This document shows positions 6,919-12,834 of a DNA stretch of 15,485 nucleotides, piece after piece. A program made the translations under genes and the position numbers. Origin of the DNA: an uncultured Prevotella sp. (GTDB lineage: Bacteria; Bacteroidota; Bacteroidia; Bacteroidales; Bacteroidaceae); NCBI GenBank assembly GCA_947095945.1, contig CAMUQM010000025.1, positions 1 through 15,485 on the forward strand, given 5' to 3'. Below the pieces are notes generated by a model. The model was not told the origin of the DNA. It did no database searches and was given only the letters and a program-made list of their open reading frames with translations. How positions within the stretch are numbered: position 1 is the first letter of the stretch; every line of letters begins with the position of its first letter.

Positions 6919-8016
6919 TTACTCTCGTTCGTAAGTCACAATTGTATTTACGTAGTTCTCAATCTTTGTAACACGTAAGTTCTCTGGGAGTTTTGGAGCT
7001 TCTACACCTTCGTTAACCGTGAAAGGTGCCGATTCTATGCGTATCTCGTCCCATAGTCCCGCATCCAAAAAACTCTGTAAGGTCTTTGCACCACCTTCTA
7101 CGATGAGGCTTTGCTTCTTTTCGGCATAGAGATGCGACAGGATTTCAGTAGGTGTTGCGTATTCTCCCTCCTTTGTCGGCTGGCTTGTTAGCACTAACTT
7201 CTCAGGACTTGGACCGCTCCATTCCCTCACTGTCAGCTGTGGCTGCTCTAATTCTTCTGTTGTTTTCCCAACGAGAATCGCATCATTCTCCGCCCTCATC
7301 TTATGCACCAACATTTTAGTGAAAGGTGTAGAGATAATCAACGGCTGATAGTCTTTACCCGATAAGTTGCCAATGTAAGCCACAGAAGATTTATTGTTAC
7401 AATCTATTCTATCGTTTCTATTTTCAATAGTTATATTGGCAATGACTTTTTCTGAGCTATCAGGGGAATCTCGGTGATTACTCCCCTCCCTTTGGGGGAG
7501 GGGTAAGGGGGAGGGGCTACTTACCTGTGCCCACTTCAATATCACGTAAGGTCGTTTATGTGTGTTATAAGTTATAAATCTTTTGTTCAGTTCCAAGCAC
7601 TCCTTTTCTAAGACACCCACGGTCACATTTATTCCAGCTTCACGAATTTTCTTTACCCCACGTCCTTGGACTTCGGCAAAGGGATCGATGCAACCGCATA
7701 CCACACGGCGCACACCTTTGCTGATAATCAGGTCTGCGCAAGGAGGTGTTTTGCCATGATGAGAGCAAGGTTCAAGGCTGACATATATTGTCGCTTCGTG
7801 CAGCAAAGACTCGTCCTCTTTCCTTACTGAGGCAAAGGCGTTCACTTCAGCATGTCCTTCGCCACAACGTATGTGGTAGCCCTCACCAATAATCCTACCC
7901 TCCTTGCTCACAATGACTGCTCCAACCATTGGGTTAGGCTTAGCAAGTAGCTGTCCATTGCGTGCCAATTGTAGGCAGCGACGCATGTATTTTTCGTCAG
8001 TTTCTTCTTGTTTCAT
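6919..8016 (-). CDS. ribD: RibD: bifunctional riboflavin biosynthesis deaminase/reductase
   Basis: RibD performs two early steps of riboflavin synthesis: deamination of the pyrimidine, then NADPH-dependent reduction of the ribosyl side chain. The N-terminal deaminase domain shows the zinc site GHAEVNAF and LEPCSHHGKTPPC (His, two Cys and catalytic Glu). The C-terminal reductase domain shows STPFTKMLVHKMRAENDAILVG and LIVEGGAKTLQSF. The ATG at 8016 is chosen because MKQEETDEKYMRRCLQLA is the normal beginning of the deaminase; the frame upstream (to 8055) runs into the divergent prmC promoter. The 365-residue protein is unusual between the domains. After ILKWAQ (Gln164) about 63 residues precede ISTPFT, where about 20 are usual, and the expected SxDG motif is not recognisable. 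The insert begins with a GC-rich palindromic repeat translated as SSPSPLPLPQREG. Whether the reductase half works is uncertain. Confidence 0.92.
   Translation of the reverse strand: MKQEETDEKYMRRCLQLARNGQLLAKPNPMVGAVIVSKEGRIIGEGYHIRCGEGHAEVNAFASVRKEDESLLHEATIYVSLEPCSHHGKTPPCADLIISKGVRRVVCGCIDPFAEVQGRGVKKIREAGINVTVGVLEKECLELNKRFITYNTHKRPYVILKWAQVSSPSPLPLPQREGSNHRDSPDSSEKVIANITIENRNDRIDCNNKSSVAYIGNLSGKDYQPLIISTPFTKMLVHKMRAENDAILVGKTTEELEQPQLTVREWSGPSPEKLVLTSQPTKEGEYATPTEILSHLYAEKKQSLIVEGGAKTLQSFLDAGLWDEIRIESAPFTVNEGVEAPKLPENLRVTKIENYVNTIVTYERE
7483..7516. repeat. GC-rich palindromic repeat inside ribD
   Basis: CCCCTCCC (7483-7490) pairs with GGGAGGGG (7496-7503) around a 5-nt loop, and GGGGGAGGGG recurs 13 bp later at 7507-7516. 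The tract stands out sharply from its AT-rich surroundings. Related hairpins occur at 11764-11784 and 15386-15410. It is read in frame by ribD as Pro/Leu-rich peptide. Confidence 0.85.
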
Positions 8017-8038
8017 TTCATTAAAATTCCTATCTTTG
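8008..8038 (+). promoter_or_regulatory. Promoter of the prmC-recX-comF operon
   Basis: TTG at 8008-8010, 20 nt, then TATCTTTG at 8031-8038: a full match to the Bacteroidetes pattern. The ATG of prmC begins 5 nt after the box, so the mRNA would be essentially leaderless. The -33 half overlaps the first codons of the divergent ribD (ATG at 8016-8014), which may couple the two. Confidence 0.75.
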
Positions 8039-8043
8039 CAGCT

Positions 8044-8907
8044 ATGACATACCAAGATTTATGGCACAGACTCACTCCTTTGTATGATGAAGGTGAGGCA
8101 CAAGCTATCGTTCGGCTTGTGTTAGAGGTGCAGTTTGGCATTACGCTGCCCGATATATATACGGGCAAAGTTAATGAATTATCCCGAGAAGCGGAGGAGG
8201 AATTAGAGAAAATCATCCTTCGTTTGGAACGTTCGGAGCCTGTACAATATGTTTTAGGACGTGAAACCTTTTGTGGGCGCACATTTCATGTGGCTCCGGG
8301 CGTATTGATTCCACGCCCAGAGACTGAGGTGCTGTGCCGTTGGATAGAGGAGGATTATAACCGACCTTATTGCGCTTTACAGCCTCCTGTGCCTTTGCAA
8401 GTATTAGATGTGGGGACGGGTAGTGGTTGTATTGCCGTTACACTGGCTGCTAATCTGCGCAACTCGGCGGTTACAGCGTGGGATATATCGGGTGATGCAC
8501 TACTTATTGCACGTGAGAATGTACATCAATGGCAGATTCGTGTTGAACTAAAGATGGAGGATGCGCTTCATCCTTCAGCAGCAGCTATGCAGCAGCAATT
8601 TGATATTATAGTGAGTAATCCACCTTATATCTGCGACAAAGAACGGACAGGGATGGCGAAGAACGTACTTGCGTATGAACCTGAAACAGCTCTCTTCGTT
8701 CCAGACGATGACCCACTACGCTTCTATCGGGCAATCGCTGAGTATGGCGTGCAGGCTTTGTCAGCTGATGGTGTGCTTTATTTTGAGACCAACCCATTAT
8801 ATATTGATAATGTAAAGCAGATGTTAAGCGAATTGGGTTATAAGCAGATAGAACTGCGAGAAGACCAGTTTGGTAAGCTCCGATTCACGAAAGCCATCCG
8901 ACCATGA
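8044..8907 (+). CDS. prmC: PrmC/HemK: release factor glutamine methyltransferase
   Basis: PrmC uses S-adenosylmethionine to methylate the glutamine of the GGQ motif in release factors RF1 and RF2, improving translation termination. The protein is 287 residues, a normal size. The N-terminal helical substrate domain is followed by the family signature IPRPETE (about residues 94-100), the SAM-binding loop VLDVGTGSG (120-128) and catalytic NPPY (192-195). The frame is open from a TTG at 8008, but this lies in the -33 element; the ATG at 8044 gives MTYQDLWHRL, a normal beginning. It heads an operon: the recX ATG at 8904 overlaps the prmC stop (ATGA). Start codons of prmC and the divergent ribD are only 27 bp apart. 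Confidence 0.95.
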   Translation: MTYQDLWHRLTPLYDEGEAQAIVRLVLEVQFGITLPDIYTGKVNELSREAEEELEKIILRLERSEPVQYVLGRETFCGRTFHVAPGVLIPRPETEVLCRWIEEDYNRPYCALQPPVPLQVLDVGTGSGCIAVTLAANLRNSAVTAWDISGDALLIARENVHQWQIRVELKMEDALHPSAAAMQQQFDIIVSNPPYICDKERTGMAKNVLAYEPETALFVPDDDPLRFYRAIAEYGVQALSADGVLYFETNPLYIDNVKQMLSELGYKQIELREDQFGKLRFTKAIRP

Positions 8908-9422
8908 TACAGAAACGACCTATATTAGAGTCACAAGCCCTGAAGAAACTTGCCGATTTATGTGCGAAAGGCGAACATTGCTCTGGTGAGATGTTAGAGA
9001 AGATGCGTAAGTGGGGACTATCAGAAGATGCGCAAGCACGTATTATGGAGAAGTTGATAACGCTGCATTACGTTGATGATAGCCGTTATACGGAGTCTTT
9101 TGTGCATGATAAAATTCGCTATAATAAATGGGGAAGGCGTAAGATTGAGCAGGCTTTGTGGATGAAAAAGGTTGATAGTTCAGTCTCCTCGTCCATCCTC
9201 GATGCTGTAGAAGACGAAGAATATCTTGAAGTGTTACGCCCATTGTTAGCAAGTAAGTATCGTACTATCAAGGCGGAGAGCGACTATGAGCGTTCTATGA
9301 AGTTGATAAAGTTTGCTATGGGACGTGGTTTTACGATGGATTTAATCCGTCGATGTATAGATGAAGGAGTTGTAGCTGCGGACGATGATGTAGACTTCGT
9401 AGACGATGAAACAGACGATTAG
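8904..9422 (+). CDS. recX: RecX family regulatory protein
   Basis: RecX binds RecA filaments and limits recombination and SOS activity. The protein has 172 residues, within the family range, and is almost entirely helical with repeated three-helix units. Typical RecX words are present: ALKKLADLCAKGEHCSGEML, then a W-G-L turn, YVDDSRYTESFVHDKIRYNKWGRRKIEQAL (about residues 50-80, the best conserved stretch), and a final unit ending GFTMDLIRRCID. The C-terminus is a run of acidic residues (DDDVDFVDDETDD), perhaps a loose tail. Its start overlaps the prmC stop by 4 bp and its end overlaps the comF start by 17 bp, so translation is probably coupled along the operon. Confidence 0.92.
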   Translation: MIQKRPILESQALKKLADLCAKGEHCSGEMLEKMRKWGLSEDAQARIMEKLITLHYVDDSRYTESFVHDKIRYNKWGRRKIEQALWMKKVDSSVSSSILDAVEDEEYLEVLRPLLASKYRTIKAESDYERSMKLIKFAMGRGFTMDLIRRCIDEGVVAADDDVDFVDDETDD

Positions 9423-10113
9423 TTTACTTGCTCGCCTGATAGACACCCTTGCCCCTCGTTCGTGTACGGTTTGTGGTGGGCGTCTGACTGTTACGGAGGA
9501 GGTGATGTGTGCTTGTTGTAACCACTCTCTCCCTCGTACGGGCTATGCAAAATCAGGTTATGACAATAGACTTGTGCGGCTCTTCTGGGGGAGGATTCCC
9601 ATAGAGAAAGGTGCTGCTTTCTTCTTTTATAAAGCCCATTCTGATACCAGTCGTTTGATTTATCAATTGAAGTATGGCGGACATCCCGAATTAGGCGAAG
9701 GTCTTGGGCATATTGTTGCTGCAGAGTTTGCTCATGATAGCTTCTTTGAAGGAATCACAGCTGTGGTTCCCGTGCCGCTTGCTCGGCAGCGTGAGCGAGA
9801 AAGAGGGTATAATCAAAGTGTGGAGATAGCGCGTGGTATCAGTGCGGAGACAGGTTTGCCTGTCTTAGATAAGGTCTTAGAACGTGTTAGTTTTTACGGT
9901 AGTCAGACGCAGAAAGGACGTTGGGAGCGTAATGAAAACGTAGAAAAAGCCTTCCGTCTCCTTGATGCTTCTGCCTTAAATAATCAACATATCTTGTTGG
10001 TTGATGATGTCATTACTTCAGGCGCCACCCTTGTTGCTGCTGCCAAAGAAGTTCTTAAAGGAGAGAATGTCAAAGTCAGTATCCTCTCATTGGGCTTTGC
10101 AAATAACGATTAA
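9406..10113 (+). CDS. comF: ComF family phosphoribosyltransferase-like protein
   Basis: ComF proteins are associated with natural transformation; they join an N-terminal zinc ribbon to a type I phosphoribosyltransferase fold. Here C20-x2-C23 and C35-x2-C38 form the ribbon, QLKYGGHPELG (about 88-98) is the conserved linker, VPVPLARQRERERGYNQS (about 121-138) is the family's substrate loop, and ILLVDDVITSGATL (D200, D201, TSGAT) is the PRPP-binding loop. The length of 235 residues is usual. The ATG at 9406 lies within the last codons of recX. The protein is cytosolic. comM, another transformation-linked gene, lies 3.7 kb further on. Whether the host takes up DNA cannot be told from this window. 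Confidence 0.93.
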   Translation: MKQTISLLARLIDTLAPRSCTVCGGRLTVTEEVMCACCNHSLPRTGYAKSGYDNRLVRLFWGRIPIEKGAAFFFYKAHSDTSRLIYQLKYGGHPELGEGLGHIVAAEFAHDSFFEGITAVVPVPLARQRERERGYNQSVEIARGISAETGLPVLDKVLERVSFYGSQTQKGRWERNENVEKAFRLLDASALNNQHILLVDDVITSGATLVAAAKEVLKGENVKVSILSLGFANND

Positions 10114-10140
10114 TCAGTATCATTACGCTTCATATCATTA

Positions 10141-10170
10141 TTGTTAGTCTATGAGTAGTACTTATCTTTG
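10141..10170 (+). promoter_or_regulatory. Well-formed promoter with no gene directly after it
   Basis: TTG (10141-10143), 19 nt, then TATCTTTG (10163-10170). The nearest start codon downstream is pyrE at 10498, more than 300 nt away. The product could be a long pyrE leader or a small RNA ending near the T6 run at 10216-10221, which follows a weak TATCT/AGATA hairpin. Confidence 0.5.
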
Positions 10171-10240
10171 TAAGTAATTAGTAGTTAATAGTATCTGTCC
10201 TGATAGTAGATAAGGTTTTTTCGGTTTGTTTTCTATTGAT

Positions 10241-10306
10241 GTGCGGAGGCTCAACACAATTGGTGCGAAGGCTTAGCACGAATTGTGCGGAGGCTTAACA
10301 CCATTG
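10241..10306. repeat. 22-bp tandem repeat, family III (GTGCGGAGGCTTAACAC)
   Basis: Three units abut exactly: 10241-10262, 10263-10284 and 10285-10306. Units 1 and 3 agree at 20 of 22 positions, units 2 and 3 at 17, units 1 and 2 at 16. All begin GTGCG(G/A)AGGCT and end near CACnAnT. CAATTGGTGC (10257-10266) can pair with GCACGAATTG (10276-10285) with one mismatch, so the RNA would fold. Confidence 0.95.
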
Positions 10307-10460
10307 CAATATGTCGTTGTAAAAGTTGTGTTTATTAGTAGTTAGGAAGACTTATACTACTAAAATCAAATGAAACCATTCGTGTAATTAATGTGAGTAT
10401 CATCTGTTCTTGTTATTTTCTTTTATCATATTTTTGTCCTTTAATCTCAGAAAAAATGTG

Positions 10461-10468
10461 TAAGTTTG
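10461..10468 (+). promoter_or_regulatory. Likely -7 box of pyrE
   Basis: TAAGTTTG followed by CAG matches the extended form seen elsewhere in the window, giving a leader of about 26 nt. A second match, TATTTTTG, lies at 10429-10436. Neither has a TTG at the ideal distance. Confidence 0.5.
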
Positions 10469-10497
10469 CAGTTAGTATATAACCATAAACTATCAAG

Positions 10498-11130
10498 ATG
10501 GAAGATTTAAAGAAAGTCTTTGCAGGCAAACTGCTCGGTATTAAAGCTATTAAGTTGCAGCCTAACGACCCATTTACATGGGCAAGTGGTTGGAAGTCAC
10601 CATTCTATTGTGATAACCGCAAGACGTTATCGTTCCACGATGTACGTTCGTTTGTGAAGCTCGAGTTAGTGCATGCTATTCTTGAGAATTTCCCTGAGGC
10701 TACTGCTGTGGCTGGTGTTGCTACGGGTGCTATCGCACAGGGTATGCTTGTTGCTGATGAGTTGGCATTGCCATACGCATACGTTCGTCCGAAACCAAAG
10801 GACCACGGCATGAAGAATCAGATAGAAGGTGAACTACCTGCAGGTTCTAAGGTTGTCGTAGTAGAAGACCTTATCTCTACTGGTGGCTCTTCTTTGAAGG
10901 CTGTTGCAGCACTTCGTGAGGCTGGTTTTGAAGTTGTGGGTATGGTTGCTTCTTATACCTATGGTTTCCCAGTAGCTGAGGAGGCATTCCGTGAGGCTAA
11001 TGTAAAGCTTGTAACGCTTACCGATTATGAGCATGTTGTAGAGAAAGCACTTGAGACTGGTTATATCAAGGAGTCTGAGGTTTCTATGCTGCATGATTGG
11101 CGTAAGGACCCAGCGAATTGGAGAAAGTAA
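10498..11130 (+). CDS. pyrE: Orotate phosphoribosyltransferase
   Basis: PyrE joins orotate to PRPP to form orotidine 5'-monophosphate, the fifth step of pyrimidine synthesis. At 210 residues it has the normal size. FTWASGWKSPFYCDNRKTLS (about 27-46) is the conserved orotate-site region. VATGAIAQGML and AYVRPKPKDHGMKNQIEG (about 95-112) form the flexible catalytic loop with its Lys/His residues. VVVVEDLISTGGSS (E123, D124, TGG) is the PRPP-binding loop. The ATG at 10498 is preceded by an A-rich leader and a -7 box. It is separated from comF by 384 bp, so it is probably a new transcription unit. The SRPBCC-fold gene follows after 175 bp. Confidence 0.96.
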   Translation: MEDLKKVFAGKLLGIKAIKLQPNDPFTWASGWKSPFYCDNRKTLSFHDVRSFVKLELVHAILENFPEATAVAGVATGAIAQGMLVADELALPYAYVRPKPKDHGMKNQIEGELPAGSKVVVVEDLISTGGSSLKAVAALREAGFEVVGMVASYTYGFPVAEEAFREANVKLVTLTDYEHVVEKALETGYIKESEVSMLHDWRKDPANWRK

Positions 11131-11305
11131 TCTCTAAGCATTCCACTGGAAGTAAAGTCCTTTATTTCAAAGGGATTGTTTGTATATGAATTTGTGTAGT
11201 GGGCGTATTGTTCGTGTGTCCCTATATTTAGATATATACTTCTATTACAATCATTTCCGCTTACATCCAGTTCTTCTCTCTTTAACTTACCAATAAAAAT
11301 ATTCA

Positions 11306-11755
11306 ATGACAAAGTTTGAAAGTAGCGTAAAGCAAATAGCCCATTCTCAGCAGAGTGTTTACAACACGTTGAGCGATTTAAATAATGTACAGCGTTTGAA
11401 GGAACGTCTTCCAGAAGGTTCTACAGGTAATGACGACATGGATAAGGTCAAAGAAAGATTACAGAATATCACCTTTGATCAGGACTCTTTGTCTATGACT
11501 GTTGACCCAGTTGGTCAGATTTCTATGCGTATCATAGAGCGTGACGAGCCTAAGACAATTAAGTTTGAAAGTGATAACTCACCATTATCATTCAAATTTT
11601 GGATTCAGATACTGCCAGTAACAGAGACTTCCTCAAAGATGAAGCTTACTATTGATGCTGATATTCCTTTCTTTGCAAAGGGAATGGTGTCAAAGCCTTT
11701 GCAGGAAGGCATTGAGAAGATTGCTGATGCATTGGCAATGATTCCATTTGAATAA
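11306..11755 (+). CDS. SRPBCC (START-like) fold protein of unknown ligand
   Basis: The 149-residue protein has no signal peptide. It reads as the small Bacteroidetes SRPBCC type: an opening strand and helix (FESSVKQIAHSQQSVYNTLSDLNN, about residues 4-27), a run of antiparallel strands (SLSMTVDPVGQISMRIIER, TIKFESDN, FKFWIQILPV, SKMKLTIDADIP) and a long C-terminal helix (VSKPLQEGIEKIADALAMI). This fold encloses a hydrophobic cavity and typically binds lipids or small molecules. The ligand here is unknown. It begins 175 bp after pyrE with no clear promoter between, so read-through from pyrE is plausible. A GC-rich hairpin follows its stop closely. Family assignment rests on pattern reading and is moderately secure. 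Confidence 0.85.
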   Translation: MTKFESSVKQIAHSQQSVYNTLSDLNNVQRLKERLPEGSTGNDDMDKVKERLQNITFDQDSLSMTVDPVGQISMRIIERDEPKTIKFESDNSPLSFKFWIQILPVTETSSKMKLTIDADIPFFAKGMVSKPLQEGIEKIADALAMIPFE

Positions 11756-11763
11756 ATCATTCG

Positions 11764-11784
11764 CCTCCTTCCTAAGGGAGGAGG
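11764..11784 (+). terminator. GC-rich hairpin after the SRPBCC gene
   Basis: CCTCCTTCC (11764-11772) pairs with GGGAGGAGG (11776-11784), nine pairs including one G-U, around a TAA loop, 8 bp after the stop. No U-run follows, so it may be an RNA-stabilising or factor-assisted end rather than a classic terminator. It resembles the palindromes at 7483 and 15386. Confidence 0.5.
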
Positions 11785-11868
11785 GATTCATGTGTTAAGT
11801 AGCTTTAGAAGTCATATTGTCTGATAAACTTTCCTCGTTTCAGTTACTCATTAGTGTCTTCTATCGTT

Positions 11869-11934
11869 GTGTTGTTGCCCAGCACATATCGTGTTGTTAG
11901 TAAGCACCAGTGGTGCTGAGCACTAAATATCTCA
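11869..11934. repeat. Weak 22-bp repeat, family IV (GTGTTGTT/AGCAC)
   Basis: GTGTTGTT occurs at 11869 and 11891 and AGCAC at 11881 and 11903, both 22 bp apart; units 1 and 2 agree at 14 of 22 positions. A third block from 11913 keeps only GTGcTG. AGCACCA-G-TGGTGCT (11903-11917) is a perfect 7-bp inverted repeat. Confidence 0.45.
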
Positions 11935-12037
11935 CTGTTTGTTGTAGGTATGTACGCAACTGGTTCTTAAAAGGGAAGTACGCAAGGGAAGTTTATAATT
12001 TAAGATTTATCGGATAGCAATAATTTAGAAGTAAAGT

Positions 12038-12622
12038 ATGAAGAAAGTAATTCAATCTGCTCTGTTTATGCTTGTCGTACTATTATCATCATGCGGTGAT
12101 GTAGTTGATTATGAGTATAGTAGCTATCGTAACTTCTTTACTTTTCATAATGAGACACATCAAGACCCAATCCTTGCCACTGCAATGAATCCGCTGTCGT
12201 CAGGTGTGTATTGTATCATCAAAACTAACTTTGTTAGTGGTCGTTATAGTTTTGCCTTTGAGAATAATCAAGGACTGAAATCAAGTGCGCCGGTATGGTT
12301 TGATGGTATTGACCTTAGGCTGGAAAGTTGGAAACACGTGGGAATGAACAATGGACTTATCGTTGGTTATGGCAATTTAGATAATCCTTCTCCTTTCTAT
12401 GCTTACGACTTACAGTGCCCTAACTGTTTCAAAACAAGCGATCTACCTCTGCGTTCTTATGAATTAAAACTGAGTAGTGATGGTTTGGCTACTTGCAGTA
12501 ATTGTCGTCGAAAGTATAATCTGAACACTGGAGGCAACATTGTTTCGGGCGATAGTGGTAAGAAAATGACACGCTACCGTGCCAATAGTACAGGACCTTA
12601 TGGCGTGTTGGGTGTGAATTAA
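12038..12622 (+). CDS. Lipoprotein with two CxxC pairs in a Rieske-like layout
   Basis: MKKVIQSALFMLVVLLSS then C19 is a clear lipoprotein signal, so the 194-residue protein should be anchored in a membrane facing the periplasm or outside. In the C-terminal half, YDLQCPNC gives C127/C130 and ATCSNC gives C153/C156, followed by RKYNLNTGG. The spacing and the surrounding words (YDL before the first pair, Y-x-L-x-x-GG after the second) resemble Rieske-fold domains, but each Rieske Cys-x-His pair is Cys-x2-Cys here. This makes a rubredoxin-like metal or zinc site more likely than a 2Fe-2S Rieske cluster. That is an inference from pattern. No clear TAnnTTTG box was found upstream. It stands alone before the tRNA gene. 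Confidence 0.85.
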   Translation: MKKVIQSALFMLVVLLSSCGDVVDYEYSSYRNFFTFHNETHQDPILATAMNPLSSGVYCIIKTNFVSGRYSFAFENNQGLKSSAPVWFDGIDLRLESWKHVGMNNGLIVGYGNLDNPSPFYAYDLQCPNCFKTSDLPLRSYELKLSSDGLATCSNCRRKYNLNTGGNIVSGDSGKKMTRYRANSTGPYGVLGVN

Positions 12623-12637
12623 GGGCTATTGGGGCAA

Positions 12638-12672
12638 TTAGCCTTATTAGCCCAATTAGCCTAATAAGCTAA
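12638..12672 (+). terminator. Hairpin after the CxxC lipoprotein gene
   Basis: TTAGC-C-TTATTAG (12638-12650) pairs with CTAATAAGCTAA (12661-12672): 12 base pairs with one bulged C and a 10-nt loop. An A-run, not a T-run, follows. The segment 12646-12667 is the inverted counterpart of 4849-4870. Confidence 0.45.
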
Positions 12673-12689
12673 AAAAACTTGCAAAACCT

Positions 12690-12720
12690 TTGCCAGTTCG
12701 GAGATTTAGCCTTATCTTTG
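12690..12720 (+). promoter_or_regulatory. Promoter of the tRNA-Leu gene
   Basis: TTG at 12690-12692, 20 nt, then TATCTTTG at 12713-12720, a full match, 10 nt before the mature tRNA end. It is the only promoter visible before the lipoprotein and comM genes. Confidence 0.75.
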
Positions 12721-12730
12721 CAAACGGTTT

Positions 12731-12816
12731 GCCGCAATGGTGGAATTGGTAGACACGAGGGACTTAAAATCCCTTGGCCAGTAATGGCTGTGCGGGTTCG
12801 AGTCCCGCTCGCGGCA
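12731..12816 (+). tRNA. tRNA-Leu (anticodon UAA)
   Basis: An 86-nt class II tRNA. The D-arm region is TGGTGGAATTGGTAGACAC, the anticodon stem AGGGA/TCCCT encloses loop CTTAAAA with anticodon TAA, the long variable arm pairs GCCA with TGGC, and the T arm GCGGG/CCCGC encloses TTCGAGT. The discriminator base is A (12816), as expected for leucine. CCA is not encoded (CTT follows), so it must be added. The acceptor stem has an A-C mismatch at pair 6-67 (12736/12810). It serves UUA codons, and UUG by wobble. Confidence 0.97.
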
Positions 12817-12834
12817 CTTCTTTCTTAAATCTCT

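Larger units (their letters stand above)
10114..10497. other. Intergenic region between comF and pyrE
   Basis: 384 bp without a gene. From left to right it holds a good promoter (10141-10170), a weak hairpin followed by six T (10192-10221), the 22-bp repeat family III (10241-10306), two possible pyrE -7 boxes (10429-10436 and 10461-10468) and the pyrE leader. I see no small open frame of note. Confidence 0.7.

Noticed and set aside
8008..8043. Upstream TTG start for prmC
   Set aside because: The codons overlap the promoter elements and the ribD start; the family begins at the ATG at 8044.
11157..11175. Terminator between pyrE and the SRPBCC gene (CCTTT/AAAGG)
   Set aside because: The stem has only five pairs and lacks a proper T-run, so it is too weak to call.
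11952..11992. Paired GTACGCAA and GGGAAGT words upstream of the gene at 12038
   Set aside because: They are short repeats with 26- and 13-bp spacing and no further copies; probably local duplication without a clear role.
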